In this document: piece after piece, positions 35,235 to 44,570 of the stretch | Numbering within the stretch: the stretch's first letter is position 1 | Layout of the letters: each line of letters opens with the position of its first letter | From: Alteromonas australica | GTDB taxonomy: Bacteria; Pseudomonadota; Gammaproteobacteria; Enterobacterales; Alteromonadaceae | DNA length: 64,000 nucleotides | NCBI RefSeq assembly: GCF_000730385.1 | Contig: NZ_CP008849.1 | Span: 3,100,001 to 3,164,000 of the forward strand | Reading direction: 5' to 3' | Translations under genes and position numbers: made by a program | Notes under the pieces: generated by a model | The model's input: the letters and a program-made list of their open reading frames with translations, nothing else | The model's database searches: none | What the model was told of the DNA's origin: nothing

Positions 35235-37577
35235 ATGAAAAAAAATTTTAAATGTATGGTGGCTTTATTGGCCGTTACATTGTCGTTGTGTTGGCAAACA
35301 CCGTCTTTCGCCAACCAGCAACCCGTCGATTTGGTTTATCCTTTTGCCGATACGGCAAACAGTCGCTGGTTTTTCTTTGACTCTGCATCGTTACCTTTTG
35401 GTATGGTTAACTTAAACCCTGATACAGAAACGGGCGGCGCATGGGGAAGCGGTTATCGCTACAATTCCAGCGAAGTAAAAGGTTTTAGCCATGTTCACGC
35501 GTGGCAGCTTGCAGGCTTGTCAGTTATGCCCGTATCAACCAAGCTCCCCATTACACAATTAAAATCGGACTACTATTCTGCGTTCAATCACAATGATGAA
35601 ATTGTAAAACCTGGGTTTCATCAGCTACAGTTATCCCGCTATAACATCGATGTAAAATTAACGGCCACAACACGGGTGGGATTTCATAGTTATCAATTCG
35701 CTAACAGCGAAAACCAGCAGGTTTTGTTTAATTTAGGTGGGCAACTGGGCCCTAGTCATCTTGGCCATGCTGAAGCGCATAAGGTTTCGCAGACGTCTAT
35801 TAATGGCTATATAACGAATTTACCCACTTACCGTCGATCCCGTCCAACCAAAGTCTTTTTTCACGTTGAATTCAGCCGTCCTATTGAGGATATGGATAGT
35901 TGGCGCGGCGAGCACCATTTTGAAAAAGTAGATTTTATTAATGGCATAGACGCAGGCCTACTGGTCAATATATCACCGTCAAAACAACCGCTGCTAATGA
36001 AAGTAGGGATATCCTACGTGTCAGAAGAAAATGCAAAATCGAACATTGATATTGAACTCCCACACTGGGAATTCGATAAAGTGAAAGAAGACGCTTTTGC
36101 AATTTGGAATCAACAGCTGAGTAAAATTTCGGTGTCTGGTGGAACCCGCCAGCAGCAGCGCAGGTTCTACACTGATCTTTGGCACGCATTACAGGGGCGA
36201 CGCATCATTTCTGATGCCAATGGTCAGTATATGGATCAAACTTCTAGTACCCCCAGAGTGAAACAGATACCGCTTTTAGACAGTGGAGAGCCCCTGTTTA
36301 ATCACTACAATTCAGACTCTTTCTGGGGAGCTCAATGGACAATATCAACGTTGTGGCCACTTGCTTATCCAAAAATTGCTTCAGAAATGACAAATAGCTT
36401 ACTCAACTATTACAAAGACGGCGGTATGATTGCACGTGGTCCATCAGGCGGAAATTACACCTATGTGATGACTGGCGCGTCTTCCACCCCTTTTATCGTG
36501 TCAAATTATATGAAAGGCATTCAAGACTTTGATGTTGAACTTGCCTATGAAGGACTCAAGAAGAACCACAGCACTGCTGGCATGATGGCAAAAGCGGGTT
36601 ACGAGCATTACACCAATACTGGCGGCGGCATGCGCTTTTATGAGAATGATGGCTATGTTCCATTCCCACTTCCTACAGGCGAAAGTATGTATGGTAATCA
36701 CAAACGTGGCCCAGGAATGACGCTGGAATACGCTTTCCAGGATCATGCTCTAGCACAATTAGCCGGTGCACTAGGCTATAACGACGACTATGATATGTAC
36801 GCTAAGCGCTCAAAAAATTACCGTCACGTATTCGATGCAAGTAGCGGTTATATGAGACCAAGAAATCCAGATGGTTCGTGGCAAACCCCTTTCGATCCAT
36901 TTCAATATGAAAATGGATTCGTTGAATCTAACCCAGCACAAGGTACGTGGAATGTGGCGCATGACATTGATGGCCTCGCGTCCTTAATGGGCGGAAAAAC
37001 AACGCTGATTGAAAGGCTCGACAACGCCTTTAACGAGGCTGAAAAGCAAGGATTTACTGCAGGTAACGCACATGCAGATGAAGCGAAAGACGAGTATAGA
37101 AGAATTCCTATTAACTATGGTAATCAACCAAGTATGCAAACCGCATTCATTTTTAGCGCGGCTGGCGCACCTTGGAAGACCCAATATTGGTCGCGAAAAG
37201 TCGTCAATAAAGTCTACTCTGATTTGTCACCACAGCGTGGTTACAGTGGTGACGAAGACCAAGGACTAATGGGTAGCTTGGCCGTACTGATGAAAATTGG
37301 ACTTTTCCAGCTTACCGGGGGGGTAGAAAAGGATCCTATTTATTATATTGGTAGCCCTCTTTTTGACACTATTACCATTACGTTGGATGACCACTATTAC
37401 ACCGGAAAAACCTTTACTATTCGAACGCGTAACAACAGTGCAGACAATGTATATGTCAGCGCCATAACACTGAACGGCAAGCCATTGACTCGCACCTATC
37501 TGCTCCACAGTGAAATAGTTAACGGTGGAACACTTGTTCTAGATATGTCTGACCGACCCAATAAGCAGCTTCATTAA
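35235..37577 (+). CDS. GH92-family glycosidase, divergent member (exported)
   Basis: A 780-residue secreted protein of glycoside hydrolase family 92 (calcium-dependent exo-alpha-mannosidases). The start is taken as ATG 35235, where a signal peptide begins (cleavage near PSFA, residue 26); the in-frame ATG at 35190 lies 15 codons earlier. The N-terminal domain reads LPFGMVNLNPDTETGGAWGSGYRY and KGFSHVHAWQLAG. The catalytic-base motif GDEDQG is kept near residue 672. However, the usual WDTFRT segment is replaced by FWGAQWTISTLWPL, so substrate preference may differ from ordinary alpha-mannosidases. It lies behind gntR and is immediately followed by a phosphatase gene. Confidence 0.82.
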   Translation: MKKNFKCMVALLAVTLSLCWQTPSFANQQPVDLVYPFADTANSRWFFFDSASLPFGMVNLNPDTETGGAWGSGYRYNSSEVKGFSHVHAWQLAGLSVMPVSTKLPITQLKSDYYSAFNHNDEIVKPGFHQLQLSRYNIDVKLTATTRVGFHSYQFANSENQQVLFNLGGQLGPSHLGHAEAHKVSQTSINGYITNLPTYRRSRPTKVFFHVEFSRPIEDMDSWRGEHHFEKVDFINGIDAGLLVNISPSKQPLLMKVGISYVSEENAKSNIDIELPHWEFDKVKEDAFAIWNQQLSKISVSGGTRQQQRRFYTDLWHALQGRRIISDANGQYMDQTSSTPRVKQIPLLDSGEPLFNHYNSDSFWGAQWTISTLWPLAYPKIASEMTNSLLNYYKDGGMIARGPSGGNYTYVMTGASSTPFIVSNYMKGIQDFDVELAYEGLKKNHSTAGMMAKAGYEHYTNTGGGMRFYENDGYVPFPLPTGESMYGNHKRGPGMTLEYAFQDHALAQLAGALGYNDDYDMYAKRSKNYRHVFDASSGYMRPRNPDGSWQTPFDPFQYENGFVESNPAQGTWNVAHDIDGLASLMGGKTTLIERLDNAFNEAEKQGFTAGNAHADEAKDEYRRIPINYGNQPSMQTAFIFSAAGAPWKTQYWSRKVVNKVYSDLSPQRGYSGDEDQGLMGSLAVLMKIGLFQLTGGVEKDPIYYIGSPLFDTITITLDDHYYTGKTFTIRTRNNSADNVYVSAITLNGKPLTRTYLLHSEIVNGGTLVLDMSDRPNKQLH

Positions 37578-38216
37578 ATGTCGAAATCTTGTCTGTTATT
37601 CGATAATGACGGTACGTTGGTAGACAGTGAGTATCTTTGTAATTTAGGTATTGCCCACGCGTTTCTTGAACTCGACGTAACACTAGATGCAGATGACTTG
37701 GTAAAACACTATCGCGGTATGAAACTGTCTGAAATAATGGCATCTATTTCACGGCAGTATTCTGTAGAATTGCCTGACGATTTTATCTCGTCTTATCGTA
37801 AGCGTGTTGCGTCTTTGTTCGATAAGCACTTAACACCTATTGAAGGTGTCGTTTACGCACTTGACCACCTCCATCATCGAAAAGCCGTAGTATCTAATGG
37901 CCCACGGCAGAAAATTGAGCATGCCCTAAATGTTTGCCAACTTCGCGGTTACTTTAACGACAACATTTTTAGTGCCTACGACATAGGCTACTACAAACCC
38001 AATCCTCAGATATACCTTGATGTGGCCGCTATGATGAAGGTATCGCCTAATCAATGTGTGGTTATTGAAGACAGTAAAGTGGGCGCAGAGGCGGGCAGCC
38101 GCGCTGGGATTACTACCCTGTTTTATAATCGCTACAATGAAACGCTTTCATTACCCCACGTGACCAGCTTTAACGACATGAAACAATTGCCTAAAATGAT
38201 TGCTAACGTAAGTTAG
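37578..38216 (+). CDS. HAD-family phosphatase, YieH-like (6-phosphogluconate phosphatase type)
   Basis: A 212-residue HAD-IA hydrolase. The nucleophile motif is FDNDGTLVDSE (residues 8-18), motif II is AVVSNGPRQKIEHAL, and motif IV is VVIEDSKVGAEAG. The body is close to E. coli YieH (KLSEIMAS, LFDKHLTPIEGV, FSAYDIGYYKPNPQIY), an enzyme reported to dephosphorylate 6-phosphogluconate and similar sugar phosphates. Its ATG directly follows the GH92 stop codon, so the two are co-translated. A strong terminator follows. Exact substrate unknown. Confidence 0.83.
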   Translation: MSKSCLLFDNDGTLVDSEYLCNLGIAHAFLELDVTLDADDLVKHYRGMKLSEIMASISRQYSVELPDDFISSYRKRVASLFDKHLTPIEGVVYALDHLHHRKAVVSNGPRQKIEHALNVCQLRGYFNDNIFSAYDIGYYKPNPQIYLDVAAMMKVSPNQCVVIEDSKVGAEAGSRAGITTLFYNRYNETLSLPHVTSFNDMKQLPKMIANVS

Positions 38217-38254
38217 TATTCACTTACCATCATTCACACTGTTAAGCAAAAAAA

Positions 38255-38280
38255 CCAGTCAGGAGAAACTGACTGGCTTT
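38255..38280. terminator. Terminator between the phosphatase gene and mmsA
   Basis: CCAGTCAG, loop GAGAAA, CTGACTGG followed by CTTTT; on the other strand the stem is followed by TTTTTTTGC. It can end both converging transcripts. Confidence 0.87.
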
Positions 38281-38304
38281 TAATAGATGATAAATGCCCG
38301 GGTT

Positions 38305-39807
38305 TTACTTCATAGTAGGCATCGTAAAGTGATTGATGTTTTGCTGACCTTTGGGCCAACGTGCCGTCACCGTTTTCATTTTAGTGTAAAAACGAACGCC
38401 ATCTGGCCCGTGCATATTTAGTGGGCCAAAAATAGATCTTTTCCAACCACCAAAGCTATGGAACGCCATTGGCACTGGTATAGGCACATTAACGCCTACC
38501 ATACCCACCTGCACTTTGTGATAGTAAGCGTGGGCTGCTTCACCATTTGCAGTGAAAATAGAGGTGCCATTACCATACTCATGACGGTTAACCAGTGCTA
38601 GCGCTTCTTCAAAACTACTCACTCGAACAACGCTGAGTACTGGCCCAAATATTTCTTCATTATAAATACGCATTTTAGGGGTCACGTTATCAAACAGTGT
38701 CGGCCCCACAAAATAGCCTTTTTCGCATCCAGACACGCGATAGTTTCGGCCATCAGCAACTAGTGTGGCCCCTTCTTCCACACCATCTGAGATATACTCT
38801 TGCACCTTAGCGGCGTGTTCCCGGCTGATTAGCGGCCCCATATGAGGTTCGTCACCTTCACCTAAACCCGGGCCTACTCGCATTTGCGCTATTTCTTGCT
38901 GCAATTTTGCAATTAATGCATCTGCGGCTTCGTCACCCACACACACAGCAACTGAAATTGCCATACAGCGCTCGCCGGCTGAACCATACGCCGCGCCCAT
39001 CAGTGCACCGCTAACCAACTCAAGATCGGCATCGGGCATTACAACCAAGTGATTTTTTGCGCCACCTAATGCTTGTACTCGCTTACCGTGCTGATTTCCC
39101 ACATTGTAAACATATTCAGCAATGGGGGTTGAGCCGACAAAGCTAATAGCATCAACATCTTCATTTGTAATTAGTACGTCGACCGATGTTTTGTCACCGT
39201 TGACGACATTGAATACGCCATCGGGTAAACCGGCCTCGGTAAGTAATTCGGCAATTCTTAATATAGTACTGGGGTCTTTTTCTGACGGCTTCATGACAAA
39301 CGTATTTCCGCAGGCAATCGCTACAGGAAACATCCAAAGTGGTACCATCGCAGGAAAATTAAAAGGGGAAATGCCGGCACAAACACCTACAGGCTGCATT
39401 AGACTAAAACTGTCTACGCCTCGCCCCACATTCATCGACTGCTCACCTTTGAGTAAATGTGGAATGCCGCAGGCAAATTCCACCACCTCGATACCCCGCG
39501 TTAACTCACCTTGAGCATCAGAGAACACTTTGCCGTGCTCTTTGGTAATTAAGGTAGCAAGTTCATCTTTGTGCGTTTCTAACAACGCCTTAAACTTGAA
39601 CATAACTCGGGCTCTGTTTAGCGGAGTTACTTCACTCCATGTCACAAACGCCTGCTTAGCGGCAGTAATGGCCGCTTGGGTTTCTTCAACTGTAGATAGG
39701 CTTACTTTTCTGATTACCTCACCTGTGGCCGGATCGTAAACTGAATTATCGCGATCACTTGTGCTGTCGACCCGCTCACCATTTATATAATTACCTAACG
39801 TTTGCAT
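38305..39807 (-). CDS. mmsA: CoA-acylating methylmalonate-semialdehyde dehydrogenase (MmsA/IolA)
   Basis: A 500-residue aldehyde dehydrogenase that turns malonate semialdehyde or methylmalonate semialdehyde into acetyl-CoA or propionyl-CoA. The catalytic Cys281 is in GSAGERCMAIS, the NAD fold has ISFVGSTPIAEYV, and the MmsA-specific C-terminal stretch is PVPMAFHSFGGWKRSIFG. As the last gene of iolC-iolD-mmsA it performs the final step of inositol breakdown, so it is IolA in function here, though the enzyme also serves valine catabolism. Confidence 0.94.
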   Translation of the reverse strand: MQTLGNYINGERVDSTSDRDNSVYDPATGEVIRKVSLSTVEETQAAITAAKQAFVTWSEVTPLNRARVMFKFKALLETHKDELATLITKEHGKVFSDAQGELTRGIEVVEFACGIPHLLKGEQSMNVGRGVDSFSLMQPVGVCAGISPFNFPAMVPLWMFPVAIACGNTFVMKPSEKDPSTILRIAELLTEAGLPDGVFNVVNGDKTSVDVLITNEDVDAISFVGSTPIAEYVYNVGNQHGKRVQALGGAKNHLVVMPDADLELVSGALMGAAYGSAGERCMAISVAVCVGDEAADALIAKLQQEIAQMRVGPGLGEGDEPHMGPLISREHAAKVQEYISDGVEEGATLVADGRNYRVSGCEKGYFVGPTLFDNVTPKMRIYNEEIFGPVLSVVRVSSFEEALALVNRHEYGNGTSIFTANGEAAHAYYHKVQVGMVGVNVPIPVPMAFHSFGGWKRSIFGPLNMHGPDGVRFYTKMKTVTARWPKGQQNINHFTMPTMK

Positions 39808-39839
39808 ATCTCTACCTTTTAAACCTAGATCCTGAAGAA

Positions 39840-41678
39840 TTAGTACGGTTGTTTAACTTGCTGCTGTGTATAGTTTTCATGCGCATCAGCAACAGCTTTT
39901 CTTTTAGACGTTTGGGGTATTGCGACATCCCACCAACTGCCATTGACGGTGCTGATATGTGGGTCTGTATTAATCGCGATTAACGTGCTGGTGGTATTAC
40001 TCTTAGCTTTGGTTAACGCTGCTTCTAATTCACCTAATGAGTGAACATGTTCGGCATTCGCGCCCATTGAACGAGCATGTTGAGCGAAATCAATTTGCAT
40101 CAACTCAGGCGCACCTTCACAATCGTCCAATAAATTGTTGAACGGTGCATTGCCCGTTCCTTGCTGCAATCGGTGGATACAACCAAAACCTCGGTTGTCT
40201 AACAAAATGACGATAATCTTTTGCTTAAGCATCACAGATGTTGCTAATTCGGCATTAAGCATCATGTATGAGCCATCACCAACCACCACTATGACGTCAT
40301 TGTTTGGCTTGGCTAATTTAACGCCTAAACCGCCCGCTATTTCATACCCCATGCAAGAAAAACCATACTCTACGTGATAACTACCGGGTCCTTCTGCTCG
40401 CCATAGTTTGTGAAGTTCGCCGGGTAATCCACCTGCTGCACACACAATCGTATCGCCAGCATTTGAACCGCGCTTTACCGCCCCTAATACTTGCGCATCG
40501 GATGGTAAACCTTCGGTGTCTGAAGTCACATCTTCATAATGTTGCTGCCACTTTATATTGAGTACTTGGGCTTTTTCCAACCATGTTGTTGGCGCCGACC
40601 ATTGCGCTAGCGCGCTATGCAGCTGTGTTAACGTTTGCGTCGCATCACCTACCAAAGACACCGCATCGTGTTTATTGGCATCGAAAGCCCCTATGTTTAA
40701 TTGAAGTAACACTGTATTGTCGCGGTTCCAAAGGGTTCGAGATGACGTGGTGAAATCTTGTAGCCGAGTGCCTATCGCAATAATTAAATCTGCTTCAGCG
40801 GCAATTTTATTTGCAGCTTCACTTCCTGTCACACCTACCCCACCCAATGCACAAGGATGTTGCCAAGATAGGCAGCCTTTACCCGCTTGGGTTTCTGCAA
40901 CCGGAATCTGATGAGTTTCAGCAAATTCTGATAGGGCTGCTGCTGCGCCAGAATACAGCACTCCACCACCGGCAATAATTAACGGCTTTTGCGATTTCTT
41001 TATCGCAGACACGGCTTGTTCAACTTCAAAAAGCTCAGCCAAAGGCTGACGAATTCTATGCACTCTTTTAGTGAACAATGAGACTGGGTAATCGAATGCC
41101 TCTGCCTGAACATCTTGCGGAAATGCCAAAGTAACGGGCCCACAATTCACCGGGTCGAGCAGTGTTTGCATGGCCACCGGTAAACTATTAATAAGCTGTT
41201 CGGGTCGATTAATACGATCGAAATAGCGACTTACCGGTTTAAAACAATCATTCACTGAAATATTCGGGTCACTGAAGTGCTCAATTTGTTGTAAAACAGG
41301 ATCAGGTTTACGGTTCGCAAAGTTGTCGCCCGGCACAAATAACACCGGTAAGCGATTTGCGTGAGCAAGCCCAGCGGCGGTCACCATATTGGTTGCGCCG
41401 GGCCCAATTGATGACGTACACATCATCATTCTTCGACGGTTATTAGCTTTTGCATACGCAATTGCGGCATGCGCCATGCCTTGTTCGTTATGCGCTCGGT
41501 ATGTTGGAAAAGTCGCTTTGTTGTCGTGTAGTGCTTCACCTAGGCCAGCCACGTTCCCATGACCAAAAATAGCAAAGGCTCCGGCAAATATAGGGAACTC
41601 TTCGTGATCAATTACAATGTACTGCTGTGTAAGAAATGCCAACATTGCTTGCGCAGCAGTGTATCTAATGGTCTTCAT
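39840..41678 (-). CDS. iolD: 3D-(3,5/4)-trihydroxycyclohexane-1,2-dione hydrolase (IolD)
   Basis: A 612-residue thiamine-diphosphate enzyme that opens the inositol-derived ring to give 5-deoxyglucuronate. Three ThDP domains are visible: the N-terminal part with YRAHNEQGMAHAAIAYAKAN (conserved Glu) and CTSSIGPGATNMVTAAGLA, the middle domain VSLVGDATQTL, and the C-terminal PP domain with VVVGDGSYMMLNAELATSV (GDG and the downstream Asn of the cofactor motif). Its ATG directly abuts the iolC stop (TAGATG), so the pair is translationally linked. Length is usual for IolD (about 610-640). Confidence 0.95.
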   Translation of the reverse strand: MKTIRYTAAQAMLAFLTQQYIVIDHEEFPIFAGAFAIFGHGNVAGLGEALHDNKATFPTYRAHNEQGMAHAAIAYAKANNRRRMMMCTSSIGPGATNMVTAAGLAHANRLPVLFVPGDNFANRKPDPVLQQIEHFSDPNISVNDCFKPVSRYFDRINRPEQLINSLPVAMQTLLDPVNCGPVTLAFPQDVQAEAFDYPVSLFTKRVHRIRQPLAELFEVEQAVSAIKKSQKPLIIAGGGVLYSGAAAALSEFAETHQIPVAETQAGKGCLSWQHPCALGGVGVTGSEAANKIAAEADLIIAIGTRLQDFTTSSRTLWNRDNTVLLQLNIGAFDANKHDAVSLVGDATQTLTQLHSALAQWSAPTTWLEKAQVLNIKWQQHYEDVTSDTEGLPSDAQVLGAVKRGSNAGDTIVCAAGGLPGELHKLWRAEGPGSYHVEYGFSCMGYEIAGGLGVKLAKPNNDVIVVVGDGSYMMLNAELATSVMLKQKIIVILLDNRGFGCIHRLQQGTGNAPFNNLLDDCEGAPELMQIDFAQHARSMGANAEHVHSLGELEAALTKAKSNTTSTLIAINTDPHISTVNGSWWDVAIPQTSKRKAVADAHENYTQQQVKQPY

Positions 41679-43589
41679 CTAAATATCCTTACGCGTGTTC
41701 CATGCTGAGACTAAAGTAAGATAGTTTTCAGCTACCACCTTCATCAGCACCTCGTCATCGATTTTTCCCGCCAACCAGTCTTTGCTGGGTGCGGAAAATA
41801 TAGAGCGGCCTACTGCAAAGCCTTTACATAGCGGATATTTAGCACTATTAGAAAACCCTTCTATAAGTGCATCAATTGGCGCATCTAAACCTAAAAGAAT
41901 AATGCCTCTACAATGTGGCGAACGCTTATTCACCAGGTCACTAATGCACTTCCATGCGGCAGGCGAAGGGGGAGGCAGCTTCCACCAATCGGGCCTTACA
42001 TTGAGGTCGTAAATCATTTCCATTGCCCTTACGACAGACGTATCGTCAGCGGGAATATCACTAGGCGGAATTATTTCTAGTAGCAGTTCATGACCACTTT
42101 GACAACACGCGGCATAAAGCTCTTCAATCTGCTTAGATTGTGCTTCCCACATGGCAGCGTCGTCATCTGGATGCATAAACACTAAACATTTAACGATATG
42201 CTCCTGTGGCCAACTGACCAAGCGAGAGCCTATAGAACGCCCGCCTTCTAGCTCGATAGGACGGGAACCCGGCACTTCCACTGGACGCCCCACCCACCAG
42301 CGTTTTCCGGTAACAGCGTTCAATGCATCTTGACCGAAGGTATCATCTATCAAAACCCCCACTTGATTATTACCTTGTACGCCAGTCTGCTCTAACGCCT
42401 GTAAAATAAGCGCTTTTAGGGTTCTTATTTTTGACAAATCGGCACCCGCTTCATTTGCCATTTCGACAAATTGTTTACGATGGTCGAATGCTAAAATACA
42501 CAAGTCTTGCCACTGCGAAGTTTGACGCGTGGTAACCCTATGTAAATAGTTAAGCTCTGGATGAATATCGGGGCGCTCAATGGAATGTTGATTGGCAATG
42601 TAATAGTCAAGCTCGTCAGCCGAAGGAATGGCGGGGGCACAACCATGGCGAGATACCACAAGTGCACCAGCGGCGTTGCCGTAGGCACATGCTTTTTTAA
42701 ACCCTTCTTCACGCAACCATCCTCGCAAGAAACCAGACATGAAAGCGTCGCCCGCACCAAGCACATTAAGGACATCAACCCTCACCCCTGGTGCAAAAAA
42801 AGCATCATCAATGTGGGGGGGAATGGCGTCATCGAAAATAGAACATCCTTTCTCGCCGCGCTTTAGCACGATGGTGGCGTCAGTAAGTTGCCTCACGTTT
42901 TGAAGTGCTGCTAATGTATCTGTCACACCACCAGCAATATGTATTTCTTCTTCCGTACCAACAATTAAATCGCACAGTGGAATAATAGACTGTAAATGCT
43001 CAGAAACGCTGCTATTGGAGACAAATCTATTGTCGCCTTCACCTGGGCGGGTTAACCCCCAAAGCACCGGTCGGTAGTCAACATCCAAAATAACTTTAGT
43101 ATTGTTTTTTCGTGCATATTCAATTGCTTTACGAGCAACAGCGTCAACATGGGGAGTTGAAAAATGTGTTCCGGTAATCAATAAAGCCTTTGCTGATGCA
43201 ATATACTGCTCATCAAAATCACTGATATCTACTGCCATATCGGCGCAATCAGCACGATAAAATAGTAACGGAAATTCTTCCTTACTTTTTATTGATAAAA
43301 TGGCCAACGCTGTGAGACGCTGTTTATCGGTAACAACGTGGCTTGTGTCTACGCCAACTCGGTCTAATTCTTCACGAATGAATTGCCCAAACTGCTCATC
43401 GCCTACACGGGTAAGCATAGAAGATTTCAATCCTAAGCGGGCTGCACCAAAGCAAATATTGCACGAAGAACCACCCAGAGATTTTGCAAACGTAGAGATA
43501 TCTTGAAGGCGGTTACCGATTTGCTGTCCGTACAGATCCACAGACGCTCTACCTAGGCAGATCAGATCTAATGTTTTAGCATCTTGCAT
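41679..43589 (-). CDS. iolC: Bifunctional 5-dehydro-2-deoxygluconokinase / DUF2090 aldolase-like fusion (IolC)
   Basis: A 636-residue fusion. Residues 1-330 are a PfkB-family kinase (LICLGRASVDLYGQQIG; GGSSCNICFGAARLG; NVLGAGDAFMSGFLRGW with the catalytic Asp) that phosphorylates 5-dehydro-2-deoxygluconate. Residues about 345-636 are a DUF2090 domain (LCILAFDHRKQFVEMANEAG; GIILLGLDAP; KGFAVGRSIF), often annotated as the 5-dehydro-2-deoxyphosphogluconate aldolase (IolJ role) though less well proven. The ATG at 43589 is used; a TTG at 43607 would add six residues. First gene of the minus-strand iol operon, preceded by two GGAA-N6-TTCC-type sites. Confidence 0.92.
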   Translation of the reverse strand: MQDAKTLDLICLGRASVDLYGQQIGNRLQDISTFAKSLGGSSCNICFGAARLGLKSSMLTRVGDEQFGQFIREELDRVGVDTSHVVTDKQRLTALAILSIKSKEEFPLLFYRADCADMAVDISDFDEQYIASAKALLITGTHFSTPHVDAVARKAIEYARKNNTKVILDVDYRPVLWGLTRPGEGDNRFVSNSSVSEHLQSIIPLCDLIVGTEEEIHIAGGVTDTLAALQNVRQLTDATIVLKRGEKGCSIFDDAIPPHIDDAFFAPGVRVDVLNVLGAGDAFMSGFLRGWLREEGFKKACAYGNAAGALVVSRHGCAPAIPSADELDYYIANQHSIERPDIHPELNYLHRVTTRQTSQWQDLCILAFDHRKQFVEMANEAGADLSKIRTLKALILQALEQTGVQGNNQVGVLIDDTFGQDALNAVTGKRWWVGRPVEVPGSRPIELEGGRSIGSRLVSWPQEHIVKCLVFMHPDDDAAMWEAQSKQIEELYAACCQSGHELLLEIIPPSDIPADDTSVVRAMEMIYDLNVRPDWWKLPPPSPAAWKCISDLVNKRSPHCRGIILLGLDAPIDALIEGFSNSAKYPLCKGFAVGRSIFSAPSKDWLAGKIDDEVLMKVVAENYLTLVSAWNTRKDI

Positions 43590-43640
43590 TGATACAGGTA
43601 CTCTCAATTGATTGGATAATTAACTTTCTAAAAACAAAAT

Positions 43641-43654
43641 AGAACAAATATTCC
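43641..43654. promoter_or_regulatory. IolR-type operator, copy 1 (AGAA-N6-TTCC)
   Basis: AGAACAAATATTCC matches the GGAA-N6-TTCC motif described for RpiR-type IolR regulators at 7 of 8 fixed positions. It lies in the iolC/iolR divergent promoter, and its right arm also belongs to the perfect 10-bp inverted repeat AAATATTCCA (43646-43655) with TGGAATATTT (43668-43677). Confidence 0.7.
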
Positions 43655-43668
43655 AATTTATCAACACT

Positions 43669-43682
43669 GGAATATTTATTCC
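43669..43682. promoter_or_regulatory. IolR-type operator, copy 2 (GGAA-N6-TTCC)
   Basis: GGAATATTTATTCC is an exact GGAA-N6-TTCC match and a near-complete palindrome (GGAATA-TT-TATTCC). Its centre is 28 bp from the centre of copy 1, between the divergent iolC and iolR genes. Confidence 0.8.
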
Positions 43683-43737
43683 TTACATGCTAAATTTAGA
43701 ACACCTAGTATGAAATTATGATGACACCATCAAACCA

Positions 43738-44559
43738 ATGGCAGAAGATCAGTTAACGTTAGAACACCGAATCGAACAGGAATTTGCTTCGTTGAGCAAT
43801 CGGCTTCAGCAAGTTGCTCGGTTTATCTTAGATAATCCTAATAGTATTGCCTTTGGGACTGCGGCGAGTATCGCAGAAGCTGCGGGGGTACATGGTTCTA
43901 CGCTAGTTCGATTCGCCCATGCGTTCGATTTCGAAGGTTTTAGCGACATGCAGCAGGTCTTCAAACATAAGCTCATTTCTTCCACTCCTACCTATGAATC
44001 TCGAGTGCAATCGGTATTAGATGCGCCAGAAACCCATGATGACCAGTGTGGGCTGAGTTGGCTTAAAAAAATTACAGCGGCAAACGAGGCTGCACAAAAA
44101 AGTGCGTTAGATAAGATTGACCCTGAAGCCTTAAACTTAGCCATAGTAGAACTACAAAAGGCAAGTATTATTCATGTACAAGGGGTAAGACGTGCGTTCC
44201 CAATTGCGAGTTACTTCAGCTATGTTCTTGGAAATTTAGGTTATCGAGCACACCTTCTCGACAGTGTGGGGCAAATGGACAGAGCCCAATGTGGATTAAT
44301 GACAAAAGACGACGCGTTATTTGCTATTAGTTTCGCACCTTATGCCCCTGAAACAATCGAAACGGTCACTCAAGCCAAATCAAAAGGCGTAAAAATAATT
44401 GCCTTAACCGATAGTGTATTAAGCCCTATGGTAGAAATTGCTGATGTATGCATAAAAGTTAAAGAAGCGGAGATCCACTCATTTCGTTCGCTTAATAGCA
44501 GCTTTAATATTATTCAAGCATTAATGCTTGGTCTTATTCACCACCCATCTCAAACCTGA
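43738..44559 (+). CDS. iolR: RpiR-family regulator of inositol catabolism (IolR-like)
   Basis: A 273-residue RpiR/HexR-type regulator with an N-terminal HTH_6 domain (about 5-80: LSNRLQQVARFILDNP, then ASIAEAAGVHGSTLVRFAHA) and a C-terminal SIS sugar-phosphate-binding domain (about 125-260: IIHVQGVRRAFPIASYF, ALFAISFAPYAPET). It is divergent from iolC and followed 11 bases later by iolB. The GGAA-N6-TTCC sites in the divergent promoter are the motif reported for IolR repressors of this family in rhizobia, so it is very probably the iol repressor, responding to a phosphorylated inositol intermediate. Confidence 0.9.
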   Translation: MAEDQLTLEHRIEQEFASLSNRLQQVARFILDNPNSIAFGTAASIAEAAGVHGSTLVRFAHAFDFEGFSDMQQVFKHKLISSTPTYESRVQSVLDAPETHDDQCGLSWLKKITAANEAAQKSALDKIDPEALNLAIVELQKASIIHVQGVRRAFPIASYFSYVLGNLGYRAHLLDSVGQMDRAQCGLMTKDDALFAISFAPYAPETIETVTQAKSKGVKIIALTDSVLSPMVEIADVCIKVKEAEIHSFRSLNSSFNIIQALMLGLIHHPSQT

Positions 44560-44570
44560 TAGGAATTGGC

